Shown here: piece by piece, positions 1 through 11,289 of the stretch
Position numbering within the stretch: the first letter of the stretch is position 1
Layout of the letters: each line of letters starts with the position of its first letter
NCBI GenBank assembly: GCA_035771175.1
Contig: CM069602.1
Coordinates: 14,097,116-14,161,115 of the forward strand
DNA from: Paratinospora sagittata
Taxonomy: Eukaryota; Streptophyta; Magnoliopsida; Ranunculales; Menispermaceae
DNA length: 64,000 nt
Direction of reading: 5' to 3'
Made by a program: the position numbers and the translations under genes
The notes under the pieces: generated by a model
What the model saw: the letters and a program-made list of their open reading frames with translations, nothing else
Told to the model about the DNA's origin: nothing
The model's database searches: none

Positions 1-50
1 TGTCTGTGACTTTAAAGATCGAAAAAATAACTTCCAAAGCTTGGTGAGGT

Positions 51-2119
51 TCAGAAGCAAAAGCAACAAGTATGAACCTTCCCTGTTAATCTGATATGCT
101 GTGCCTCTTCGTTTGCCTTTGCTTCTTTTTTCTGCTTTCTTTTCTCTTCCCGTGTTCTTACTTTTCCAACAACCTTCTCGATTGTTATCATATCCAAGCG
201 ATAGTGTTCAACGGACTTGGCTCTTTTCTTCTCGATACTCCTCTGCAGTTCCAGGAAATATGCTTTATGATTTATCATAATCAGCATATACTCAGGAAGA
301 AAGTAGTTAAAGTGATAAAAACATAACGAACCTCTCTTCTTTCTAAATGACGTTTTGCCTGCACTTTCTTTTTGTCTTCCCATGAAAGAGTTGAGGCCAT
401 TACCTTGTCATACCTGAAATATTTTCACCTATTAGTTGAGAGATCAAAACCAAAGTTCCAGATTTTTGGAGAAGCCTATCCAAATTCAAAAACTTAGCTG
501 ATCTTTGTTATTTTTGTATGGTTTGAAGGAGTTTAGATTGTTACACAACTTTATTTTTAAGCATTTGTATTACCGTTCTCTTATCCGTTTCATTTCAATT
601 TGCTTCCAGATATCTGCTTTTGATTCTTTGCTTCCGGGGCTTGGCGGGCTCCTCTTCTTGCCTCTGTCATCAGCATTTGTGACTGTAGCATCTGGACTTG
701 GTACAGATATTGAGCTAGTTCTTGTAATCCCTCTGGTGTCAAGCTCCATTCTCGGTATGTGTTCATGTTGAATCTTGTTTGTTGTAGGAACTCTAGTTGT
801 TTCTGCCTTTTCTTGCAACTTCTGATTAGTGACAATCCTTGGTATTTTCTGCTCTTCCCCATCTGATATTTTCATTGAATCTGCACCTATATTACTTTGT
901 CAATTTTACTGGAAAATAAAAAATGTAAAAATTGAAAGTTTGCTGTTGGTTCAAGAATTACCTGGAGATCTCGTATCTTGCGCTTTCTTGTCCGAAAACA
1001 ATTGAGAAAGGCTTTTAGTTTCAGGCAACTTGGCTGTTCCATTTTCTCTCCTGTTCTTGTCATTGGTTAAAGAGGAATCTGGTTTTTCTCTCATCTTCAT
1101 CTTGTTCTGATATTCTGCTTCTTCAAGTGACACGACGGCAAATGCAGCTGCTCCTAGCACCGACGCAATATCACCTCCATTGGTGGAATCATATTCACTT
1201 CTTGCTTGCCCAGAGAAATGCCTCCTGAACCAGTTCTCTGCTTTCTCGCCCTCTTTGGAGATTAAAAAAAAAAAAAAAAATGTTGCAACTCTCAAGGGTT
1301 ACTCCCTTTGTTGTATTGGTGATTTTCAGAGAATAGAAAACAAAGATTTCCATTCATAGAGAAGTCAGAGCAAAATATACATATGAGGAGAAAAGCCCTG
1401 GCTCTGGTTCTTGTTAAGCCTGTTCCTCATTATATGCATATATGCCAGAAACCAGTGGTTTTACATTAATGCCTATATTCTGCTTGACATCCATAGTTTG
1501 GCTTCAACCTATTAGCTATAGCTTTTAGGTCAACTGATTCTAACATGGTATCAGAGCTTCAATTATTCTAGAGGTTTTATGTTTTGCAAGCGTTTGTTTG
1601 CTTGTTTCTTTTATTTATTAATTGTAACTCTCCTCCCTATGATAAATTTGGTCCAAGTGCTATTATGTAGGTGAGAAGTATTAATGTTTACATTCCACTT
1701 GATGTACATATTTGGGCATCCACCTATTAGCTATAATTTTTAGACGAAGTGGTTTCTAACAGTTTTTGTAGATTCCAAGATTAGTATGATTGAATTGTGT
1801 TCGAGGATGAGGACACCCATACCTCCTACGTTGTCTATCTTCTTTGGTGGCAAAATTTCTCCATCGTCCTTGGCCACTGGTACATCGTCATCCTGTCCAA
1901 AGCTAGAAAATCTCGCCCTATAAAAGAGGTTAGTAATCTTATATGAAAGAGAAAACATAAGGAATGGGTCATGAGAAATGTAAATTTATCATCTGTTCAC
2001 AAATGAAATGAAAAAAAGAACAAGAAAAGAAGAAGAAGAAAGGATCTAATATGAAATGAATCAGAACGATATATGGGCAGAAGTCAGGTTCACCTTATTC
2101 GATCGATATAGTTTTCCAT
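51..2119 (-). CDS. Remorin family protein, six exons, 330 aa
   Basis: Exons (minus order): 2119-2094, 1917-1823, 1252-962, 880-574, 413-332, 242-51; total 993 nt, an open frame with GT-AG introns. The C-terminal ~105 residues form a remorin C domain: KADIWKQIEMKRIRER, a YDKVMASTLSWEDKKK segment, then a long charged coiled coil (EKKRAKSVEHYR, EEKRKQKKEAKANEE) ending RLTGKVHTCCFCF. The Cys-rich end (residues 326-330) is the usual membrane anchor, normally S-acylated, of remorins. The N-terminal half is variable and probably disordered, with one conserved-looking block (ENWFRRHFSGQ and AAAFAVVSLEE). Remorins are plant-specific plasma-membrane nanodomain scaffolds that act in plasmodesmata, immunity and symbiosis. 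The start was chosen because the ATG at 2119 opens a short exon whose phase joins exactly to the next. Intron 2 (1253-1822) holds retroelement debris. The subgroup is not determined. Confidence 0.85.
1320..1580 (+). mobile_element. Copia LTR/primer-binding-site remnant in the remorin intron
   Basis: TGGTATCAGAGC at 1546-1557 is the classic copia primer-binding site (complement of initiator tRNA-Met). It follows an LTR-like tail ending in gattctaaca. A second, diverged copy of the preceding motif (cctattagctata) occurs near 1725. No coding region or second LTR is seen, so this is a truncated remnant lying antisense in intron 2 of the remorin gene. The left boundary is a guess. Confidence 0.4.
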
Positions 2120-3956
2120 CCTCAAAGGCTACTTCGATCGTCGATCTTTGATATAATCTTAGAGGATTCTAAAATATGGGTCTGAAAGCATGGAGGGAGA
2201 AGAACTTAACTGGGGGTGTTTATTTGAAGGAAAAGCATAGAGAGCAAGAGGTTTAATTACTGTGATATTAGCTGAATAATGAATAATATGGAAGCGTGAG
2301 AAATGAAGGAAGATAACTTTGCATGAAAGCCCTGCTTTGAATCTTGAAGCTGCAGGGGAAAGGAATCTAGTAGCTCCTTTATTTTCTTGATGCCCAGGTT
2401 TCAGGTTGTTTATACCTACATGTTCTCTTTCTATATATATTATAGTATTGTTATTTGCTTTAATTTACTAGCTTTAGGGAAGCCGTAGAAGGAAGAAAGG
2501 GGTATTATCAAGGCAGGTTTGGAACATTCTTACCTTATTATGTTACTCTCACCCTGAAGTCATCTATTTCTGGTTCGAGTATATATATCTGTCAAACACA
2601 AGTGGTTGAATGTGGATCAATAGTGTAAAACATGAGACGAAAAAACATTTTCCTAATAATAATAATAATAATAATAACAAAAATAATATTGTAATAATCA
2701 AATAATATTATGTTTCAAGATCTCTTTCTTTCTTCCATGCATGGAAGTATGATAAAACAGAATAAAGAAGGTAAATATTTAAAAGTGGTCTGGTGAATAT
2801 ATGATTTAACACCTAATGTGGTGTATCATAGATGGTTGGAGGTTTGAGTTAAAAGTAATTAAGAGGTGAAGGTCTTAGGATCAAAACTTGTGTCCACTTG
2901 AAAAGAATCACCAGATGTCCTTGTAGTGCTTGAACGTGGATAAGTCTCGCCCTACAGGGCCGGTATACCGCTTGGGAAACCCAAAAAAAAGAAAAGAATA
3001 TATGGTTTAACTATCCAAGTCTATAAAGCATCAAAACTTAGATTGTGTATTGTTCCAAGCTGCCATCTTTTCTTGATAAATGCATGATTAATGAATTTGA
3101 AACATCAGATTCGAAATGAGTAAAAGCAATTGAACAATCTTAAAATAGATAGAAGAGCAATTAATTCACCAGCAACGGTGACAAAGTACATGCCAAAAAC
3201 AAATGAAACTTTCAAGGATCATTTGTTCTCATTCTCATTACCCCGGTGCATATTATAGTGGTCTTTATTAATTTCATTGTAGAAGATTATATTATTTATT
3301 TCCTTTGGGTCATAAGGAGATTAGTTTGTCCTGTAAAGTTGCTTAGTCAATTATCAGTTATACAAGAAAATGCTGCAGTCCAACTTCATGAAAGTTTGAG
3401 AGTAAAGAGAAAAAAAAAAGGTATTGTGGAGAAGAGCAAAATCTGTGAGATTTATTTTCTTTAAGAAAAAATTATAATTTTAGTAGTCGTGAGATTTATT
3501 TTCTTAAAGAAAAGATGATAATTTTAATATTGTGGAGAAGAGCAAAATCTGTGATATTTATTTCCTTTAAAGAATAATAATAATTTTAGTAGTCGTTTTA
3601 TTTAACAGTTACTAAAATTATAATTATAGTTATATGTGTGTATAACCCTATATGTCTATATATATATATATATATATATATAGTGTCCCTCCATTAAGAC
3701 ATCATCAAGAATAAGAAAATATTCTCTCTCTTCTCCCGTGGACGTAGGCCTTAGAGCCGAACCTCGTTACATCTTTGTGTCTTTCATTATTTTATTTTTA
3801 CAACAAAAAGTTTTATATTCATTATTTTCTCCATGCAGATTAATTTAGATTAGATAATAAGAAACAATTCATTATCCATTTAAGTGCATAAAAGAAGCAT
3901 GTTCTAACACTAAAAACAAATAGTAGGAACTAGACCCTCTCTTCTGCTACTGCTCC
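2120..3956. other. Intergenic region with simple and tandem repeats
   Basis: No gene is seen. It contains an AAT microsatellite (about 2657-2690), a possible SINE-like stretch at about 2840-2996 that ends in an A-rich tail (weak evidence), a ~105-bp imperfect tandem repeat at 3422-3600 and a TA microsatellite at 3656-3682. The remorin promoter must lie just upstream of 2119. Confidence 0.5.
3422..3600. repeat. About 105-bp imperfect tandem repeat, ~1.7 copies
   Basis: The motif attgtggagaagagcaaaat occurs near 3423 and again near 3528. Both copies are followed by a tttattt-rich segment and then ataattttagtagtcgt. Confidence 0.7.
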
Positions 3957-6900
3957 TCAATAGATAGGGAGATCTTCTCTTTCTGTCTCAATTGCAACAC
4001 TCCAATGCCACCATTCACCTACCATAAATAAAATTAGGAATACCAGTTAGCATAAATTCACACACACACACATATCAAATTACTTTCTCGTGGTAAACAA
4101 ATTGCAGGGACAGTTAAGCTGACGTATTTGGGTCAGATTCACTTTCCAATCTTGGGAGGGATTCTAACTTTCTCAAACTCACTTTCCCACTTAAAAAAAT
4201 AAAATAAAATAAAATAAAAAACAACCAAAGAGAGAAACAAATATGAAAATCTTAAACTTTTGCCCATGCCCACCCCTATACCAAACACACAGATTTGAAC
4301 GAATACTAAGTTCAACAATTTTAACGTGGGTTACACATCTATAGCTTACTTCTGATAAAATGGTGCACGTCAAAGACACTGATAATGTGAGAAAATTATA
4401 GAATGTAAGTTATAATGTAAGGGGCATTACACAAGAGAGAAGACTTACCTTCTACTGTGTAGTCAGCAATTGTAATGGAGAGTGAGGCTTTGTTTGAAAC
4501 TTGTTCTAATTCTTTCACAAATTTCTCAGGCATACTCAGTACCTCAATTTTTCTAAGTGTAGCAATTTTTCCCAACATCATTGGAAATCTCTCTAGCCTT
4601 GGACAGAGACCAACCGCTAAATGCTTTAGTTTGGGCATTGCTCCTTCATTCACTTTCCACTCTTTTAAAGCTTCCAAACCAATGAGTCTCAAGACCTGGA
4701 GTTGAGCAAATCCTTGGGCACCAAAGACCATTTCACTGCCTGCATATGACCCAAATCCTAAACAGAGAACTTTCAAGTTTTGTAGATTCTCCATTATTTT
4801 CATGTGCTCTTGTTTCAAGTTGGATCGTGATAAATCAAGCTCAACAACTTTTGGAGGGAAATAGGTTTGCAGATTCTCTTTCACTAACTCTCCATACAAA
4901 TTCAACTCATGGATGTTTTGATGGTCAGAGATCGAAATATGAGGCAACGTATCCTTTTCTCCTGTCACTGCCAATGATAATGATCGAAGGCTCTTCCACT
5001 TTTGAATAGCTTTGGATAAAGCTTTGCCCATTTGACTGGAAGCGGGTAGCTGTAGTGTTAGTAGGTCTCTTGGAGGTTTGTGTGATGCCAGAAAATTCGA
5101 ATCGCCTGCCTGCCCGTACAAGTAACTTATTCCAAAGAGGTGTCTTAATTGCTTCATTCTCCAAATTGCTTTTGGCATGTAATTAATGGCAGTGCCTCTG
5201 AGATCCAACATTTGTAAATTGACTAAGTTCTCTAAAGAGGATGGAAGCCTCAGTATTCTAGTTCCCCTTAACCCCAAGTACTTCAAAAGGACGAGTTTTC
5301 CTATCCCTTTTGATAACTCTTCCATTACAACGCCATCTAGATCCAACACCCTAAGCATTTTTATGTTCTCCCCTATCGTCGAATTCCACAGGTGATTTTT
5401 ATGACACGCTCGGAAAAATAACAGGGAGCGGAAATTTTGATTTGAATTGAATTGGTATCCATTCTCATACTCGTGATCAACAAAAGAAAATGCAAGTCTA
5501 CGAGCTTTAGCCTCAGAATTGCTCTTCCCATAAATCCCAAGAAACCTATCTTTTTGGCTTTCTGAAATAGCAAGGTCTCGGAAGAGATCATGGATACGGC
5601 AAGCTTCAACTCTTCCATTATATTTCCTCTTTGTCACTTGAATCATACTTCTTTGAATCAAATCCTCAAGGCAGTCTTCTGCAACATCTTCCATCTTTTC
5701 CTCACCTCTTTGTTGCACAAAACCTTCAGCCACCCAAAGTAAAATTAGCTTTTCAGCTGGAATTTCGAAGTCCTCTGGGAAAAGACCGAGATAGAGGAAG
5801 CAAGATTTCAAGTGGTAGGGTAAATCGTTGTAACTCAAAGCTAAGACTTTCCGGCATTGGCTTGAATCTTCGGTAAGCTGCCAATCTGCGCTAGAGAGTA
5901 TGTTCTTCCACACATGCTCCGTCTTCTCTCTTCCAATTAAAAGTCCGCCTAATACAACAATAGCCAGAGGTAATCTACCGCATTGCTCAACAATTTGCCT
6001 TCCCACTTCGTCTAACTCAGGTGGGCAACCATCGCTGTCGTTGAACACCTTCTTACAGAAAAGATTCCAGCTTTGTTTCTCACTTAATAGACCTAATTCA
6101 TGCTGGTGAGCCGGTGAGCTAACATGTAAAGCTACCTCTTTCTTCCGAGTCGTAACCATGATTCTACTACCTTTGTTCCCAAACGGGAACGCCTTCTTAA
6201 TTTCATCCCAGGCTGTTTCACTCCATATATCATCAATTACCACAAAATATCTCTTTTCTTCCAGGCAGTTCCTCAGTAACTCACACAATGCATCATTCTT
6301 CAAGCTATCCAAATCCTTCCCATCTTGTGCCTCAGCCACCACCCCCACCATTTTTATCAAGTTTTTGAGAAGCTCCTTCACTTGATATTCTTGAGAAACA
6401 TTGATATTCTTGAGAAACACTAATCCAAGCCCGAATCTCAAAGTGACGCATGACATCCTCTCTATTATAAACCATTTTTGCAAGTGTAGTCTTGCCTAAT
6501 CCACCCATCCCCCAAACCGAAACCACAAGGCGTTCTTCCTCCCAACAATTTACCAGATGTTCTGCCACTTTACTCATTTCTTCCCGAAACACCAACTGAT
6601 CCAGCTCCCTCGAATTGGACTCACCATCCCTTGCTCTTGGTACCAAGTACTCAGAAGGAGCACTTGAAACCAGCCTTATGCTTGGATCATCAATTATGTA
6701 CTTGGATTTGTTGGATGTTATCCTCTCAATCTTCTTATTTATATACTCAATTTGTTTAGCTATTCTTCGGTTATTGCGGAATCTCATAAACCTAATTCTG
6801 AATTTTTGCTTTTGATGTCGCTCTGTGTGAAGGATGAATGAATCGATAACGTCTTCTACGTCATAAGACAACTCCCTGATTTGTCTCACCCAAACCTCTA

Positions 6901-7126
6901 GCGTGTTGGATTCGTTGCGCTTCTTCTCGGCGTCTTTCAAGAAGCATTTGATCCAATCGAGTTCGTCGCGAAGGAACATGAACTGTTCCTTCACTCCCAT
7001 GATCAGGGAAGCTTCTTGTGTGATGAAATGGTCTACTTTTTGTAGAGCAAACTCAACAACACAGTCAATCATGTTCTTCTTCTTGTAATAATTTGGAATT
7101 AAGCTCTCTAGTTCTGTTGTTTTCAA
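3957..7126 (-). pseudogene. CC-NBS-LRR (RPM1-type NLR) gene, frameshifted by a 19-bp tandem duplication
   Basis: Main exon 7126-4449 and a small last exon 4018-3957, joined by a GTAAGT donor and a TAG acceptor (phase closes as GAAG/GT). The first reading frame encodes an Rx-type coiled coil with EDVID (residues 91-95) and the P-loop GMGGLGKTT (206-214). The frame then breaks at the duplicated 19-mer (6382-6419). The downstream frame carries kinase-2 (YFVVIDDIW), RNBS-B (GSRIMVTTR), GLPL (CGRLPLAIVVLGG), RNBS-D (CFLYLGLFPEDFE), an MHD variant (RIHDL) and about a dozen leucine-rich repeats. The family acts as cytoplasmic immune receptors. An internal ATG at 7072 fits the usual family start (MIDCVVEFALQK) better than the ATG at 7126. 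Apart from the duplication the gene looks uncorrupted, so the loss is recent or an assembly error. As read it would yield only a truncated CC/P-loop protein. Confidence 0.9.
6382..6419. repeat. Exact 19-bp tandem duplication breaking the NLR frame
   Basis: The same 19 bases occur at 6382-6400 and 6401-6419 with no gap. Nineteen is not a multiple of three. One copy encodes the expected sequence after AWISVSQEYQ; the second shifts the frame into a stop-bounded tail. Confidence 0.95.
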
Positions 7127-7499
7127 GGGAATTTAAGCTGGGAATGACCCAGAAACGTTTAAGGAAAATCTATCACTACTGGGTCGACCCATAATACAAG
7201 ATTTCGATCGAAAAGGGTGAAACATGTTTGTATGATATCATCTTGAGAGAAACGTATAACTTTCATAGATCAAACAATTTTCTTCATTTTTGATCAGTTA
7301 CTGTATAAGATCAGAATGTACCCGAGTTTGATCGAAGTGACCTTGCGCCACTGCATCATAAAACGGCTGTGTATCGAATCTGTGGAGTTACAGAGGCTCA
7401 ACAATGGCGGAGCTCCTCCACCTCTCGTTCTTGTGTAGCAAAGTCAAGTGAAGTCAAGGTATATATTTAATTTAACAAGTTTTCGACCCGTATTTGTGA

Positions 7500-8020
7500 T
7501 ACTTAGATTGGCTGGATCATCATAGAATGATGTACTGTAAGATTTTCCTGAATTGTATGGCTTGGAAGCTCAAAACTGATTTTTACCGAACCATCGCTGC
7601 TTTGTGAGATGAGAACTTTTGTTGGTAACAATTGGTTCATTGTGCTTAATAAACTTTTCATAATTGATGAACCAAGCAATAGACATAAGCTGATAAAGAT
7701 CTTGCCTTGGTAATTACCTGAAGATCTGCGCAATAGTTAGAATTATCATTAACAAAAGCCATTATCGTATTGTGAGGTTTGTATGTTTTGAGATGGATTG
7801 CATGGTCTTGCAATCTAAAAGTCATTTGATGATGAAGAGTTGCCAAAATTCCTTCAGATTTATATTGAGCACCAGTGAATTGTATTTGTACTTTAAATCT
7901 AGTAGGTAGAGTAGGATCATTTAAACAAACATTGAAGTCTGGGGCTATGGTGAAGACCATGGAGCCATGACTGAGTGTTGTAATGACCGTACCTATGCAG
8001 ACATATTTATATTCTAACAA
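7500..8020 (-). pseudogene. Fragment resembling an endogenous pararetrovirus movement protein
   Basis: A 120-residue open frame (8020-7658) continues, after a frame change, in recognisable form down to about 7500. The pattern around LNDPTLPTRF, IQFTGAQ and ATLHHQM...RLQDHA resembles the 30K-type movement protein region of caulimovirus-like elements integrated in angiosperm genomes, as I recall that family. No reverse transcriptase, coat or zinc-knuckle region is found nearby, so this is an isolated, broken relic and cannot be functional. It lies upstream of the NLR gene on the same strand. The family assignment is a recollection, not a search result; an unrelated host gene fragment is possible. 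Confidence 0.45.
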
Positions 8021-8204
8021 ATTCGTATCCAGAAGAGCAACACGAGCAAATAGAGGTATGTCACATCGACCATGATAAGAAAGGACCAGACAAATGGCGC
8101 CAAAATGAAGATGAGTATATTCGTTAGATAATCAATGACGAATAATTTTCAAAAACTTTTTCATTATAATTAAATTTAATTTAAGTACAAAAAATTCTAA
8201 AGTA

Positions 8205-8330
8205 AGAATAATGCTCCATTAATACACTTTGTTAATATTACCCACGTCTATTGGGTTGGATCGCCTCAAAACAAGTGTTATTGTATGGTTTAAGGCGATC
8301 TAATTATTTTTTAGGGCAATGTCAGTATTT
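8205..8330. mobile_element. MITE-like hairpin, copy a of a family repeated in this window
   Basis: The inverted pair ggatcgcctcaaaac / ...taaggcgatc surrounds a short loop (8258-8300). The layout matches the copies at 15513, 32121, 60464 and 61804. This copy is the most diverged. Confidence 0.5.
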
Positions 8331-9216
8331 GTTTAAAAAATATACTTTTAAAACATTTTTTTTAAAGTAATATAAGATGAGTTGTCTAAAATTTGAAAAA
8401 AGAAATAAAAGAGGAATGGATACATAGAATCCAATTGAAAAAGAGAGAAAAAGACTGATGCATGGAAAAAAAAAGGAAATAAGAATGCCACATGTCAATT
8501 AATCAATATGTGTAAAAAGTATATAATTATACTAGATAATAATTAAATTAATGCCCATGAGCAAACTTCCATCAGCATTTTGAAGGTGGTTGTTTTTCTT
8601 TCTTTTTCTTTTTTTAAAAGAATGTTCCAATTCAATATAAGATATTAAATTTGAGAAGATCAAATAATTTAATTTAAGGGTAAACAACTCTATGTCTTTG
8701 TGTTCCACCCATGGACCTAGGTATTCTACGCTTCGCGCCAACATAGGTGCAGCGGAGTATTCTTCATATGAATGATGTACAGCACCATATATGAGTACAA
8801 GGTCAATCTATCTGTGTATTCCTTTTTTTTTAAAATAAAAATAATAAAAAATAATTACATTTTTTAAAAATTAGAAATGCCGAACATACTCTATTAATTC
8901 CTTTTCTGTCCACATTATATGATTTTTTAGTATGAAACAACAATATATGATTGGAGACAGTAAAAGTTTGGGATAATACAAAATTAATTTTTTATTGCTA
9001 GAACTAGCATTTAATAACAAAATAAATTTTGTGGCTATTTTTTTATATAATTTTCATATGTGCTATATTCCATGGTTTGGTTTCCTTTTGGCATTAATAA
9101 ATTATGGTTTTGTTTCCTCTAAAAAGTTTCTTTTGGTGAGGATTATAGTGAATTTGATGTCTAATTTAATTGATTTGGCGGAGAAGGTAAGAGTCCTGTA
9201 CTGTTGCAGCTTGAGA

Positions 9217-9499
9217 ATGGCTTTTGTACGTCATTCTTCTGTTACATTGTCCACTACTTCTTCCACTTCAGATCTTCTACGGAGCTCGAGGAATGGTATT
9301 AGGGGTGTGTGTTACTTTGAACGCCCAAGGGAGGGTGAGATTGAATAATATTTCTGTTGTTGCAGAGACTAGGAAAGTGAAGAAGCATGAGTATCCATGG
9401 CCTAATGATGCTGATCCAAATGTCAAAGGTGGAGTTCTTAGTCATCTCTTGCATTTAAAGCCTTGGAAGCATAAGCTAATTACTCAAGTTAGCTTATGA
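9217..9499 (+). pseudogene. CAC3: N-terminal fragment of plastid acetyl-CoA carboxylase alpha-carboxyltransferase
   Basis: The ATG at 9217 opens a transit-peptide-like sequence (SSVTLSTTSSTSDLLRSS, NGIRGV). After a frameshift around 9300 the other frame continues LNAQGRVRL, VVAETRKVKKHEYPWPND and DPNVKGGVLSHL, the conserved start of the mature alpha subunit, and ends at a stop at 9499. In plants this nuclear-encoded subunit forms the carboxyltransferase half of the heteromeric plastid enzyme that makes malonyl-CoA. Only about the first 90 of more than 700 residues are present, and the catalytic domain is absent. A ttgcag acceptor-like site just before the ATG suggests that the copied piece kept genomic intron-exon structure rather than being a processed cDNA. 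It is non-functional as an enzyme. Confidence 0.7.
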
Positions 9500-11289
9500 A
9501 TGAGGTATGCATTTGAATTTTTTTACTTGAAGTTAGTAGTTCGATTATGTCAATTTGCAAATAAATGAGAGCTTTTTTCTTAGAAATAAAAGTGGAAGTA
9601 GAACCATAGTAGTTGATTTGTATGGTCCTCATTCGGGTCCCTTATGTCCCTCGTCGTTCTTGCTTTCTTGGTTCTAGTGAGGAATTTTGACTTTTTTTGG
9701 TCTCAGTGCCAATATCTTCTGGCCTTATGTCAACACTCAAAGAAAAAAAAAAAAAAATTCTTTGGTTTTAAAATGCTTTAAGCTGGAGCATAATTGAAGT
9801 TTCATTTCGTTCTCATTTATATGCTTGTAAGAATTTACAAGTTGGAACTTGATTATTAAACATAAGACAGTAAGTTATTACCCTTATATAGTCTGAAGTC
9901 TGTCAATTCTTAGATATGAGAAACCATGGTAGTAATCGTGTTCCAATAATGGTTTCAAATCTTTCGATCCCACCACCTATTCAGTTTTTTTGGGTTTTCC
10001 TGCTATTTTGGTTTTGTATAGTATGCAATGAATAATGATGGTTTATGAAATAAATTGATATGATATTGATATTATTTTGCTTCTTTTTGTTTTGATATTA
10101 TTAGTTTCTCCTACAACCAGATACATTTCTTAATGAACTCACGAGCATGCGTGAGCGCAACACTGAAAAAGTGCTCTGTTTGGGTCATTTTAAAAGATGT
10201 ATTTTCATTTACCTTATCAATGTCTTTTCCCTGAAATCTTTATTTCTTTTATTAATGCTGTGTTGCTGGAATTTTTTTTTGAGGCTATTGGCATGTTCCT
10301 TCCTGTTGAATCAGAACATGAATTTAAAAGGGAAAGAACATGAAACAAAGCTTTCCTTCACATTGCAACAAGTTCTCCTTGACTTGCTTACAAAAATTAT
10401 TCTCCTTTTGCAGATTAGTGTGCTTATTGCATAAAATGAATTTAATAACCTTCTTCTATCTAGCTTTCAGTCAAGAAATTCTCTAATTCCGATTTGCTTT
10501 GTATACTGTTAAGGCGATTTACAATGTATAAAAGACTAAAAGAGTTGTTAACGAAGTTATCCTCTCTAGTATGCAATAATATGGAAAAATCACAGCCTAA
10601 TGCATTAAAAGATGCTTATGCCATTCGAATATATGAATTCCCATTTTTCTTTTTTCTTTAAATATTCAGCATTAGTTAACGACTGTTCCAACCATTTTAA
10701 AAGCATATGAGGTGAGAATTTCATTTTTATTTTTATTTTTATTCTTTTCTTATCAAAATGATGTTTTATTTTAAATGGAAAACAAGAAGAAACGGAAATT
10801 TCTTCAGGAAGAATTAGTGGGAAGAGTATTATTATTACACATAAAACAACTCAAGTACTAGTGTTGTCAAGATGCTAAAGTGATGTCTAAGCTATTGGCC
10901 TATCCCGGCTAGGCGAGGTTTAGGCATTACAAATAATAATTATTTATTGCTCTCTAAGTAAATAATTAATTAGTTGAACCTTTCATATGTAACATATGTA
11001 GTTCATAATATACAAAATATCTAATGTAAAAAAGTGATTTAACTATGTTTTACACTCTTCAATCTTGTGTCTAAAAATTAATTAAAAATTAGAAAAAACA
11101 TTAAAATATAAGACAAGTTGGAATATAATGAAAATTTAACAATTTAAAGAGTATTATTTGATGTAATACTTTTGATATTAACAAAAAAATATTTGCAATA
11201 ATATAACAGTAATAAAATAAAAAATAAGAATTGAAAAATAGGAAAAAAGAAAAAGATATCACTTTTTTGTTTTTGAGGGAAACGTAAGG
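9500..11289. other. Intergenic, no supported gene
   Basis: AT-rich sequence. The only long open stretch (10147-10434, +) is hydrophobic and low-complexity with no recognisable motif. No exon pattern, RNA gene or clear repeat is seen. Confidence 0.5.

Noticed and set aside
10147..10434. 95-residue hydrophobic open frame
   Set aside because: T-rich sequence naturally gives Leu/Phe-rich frames; no homology recognised and no gene context.
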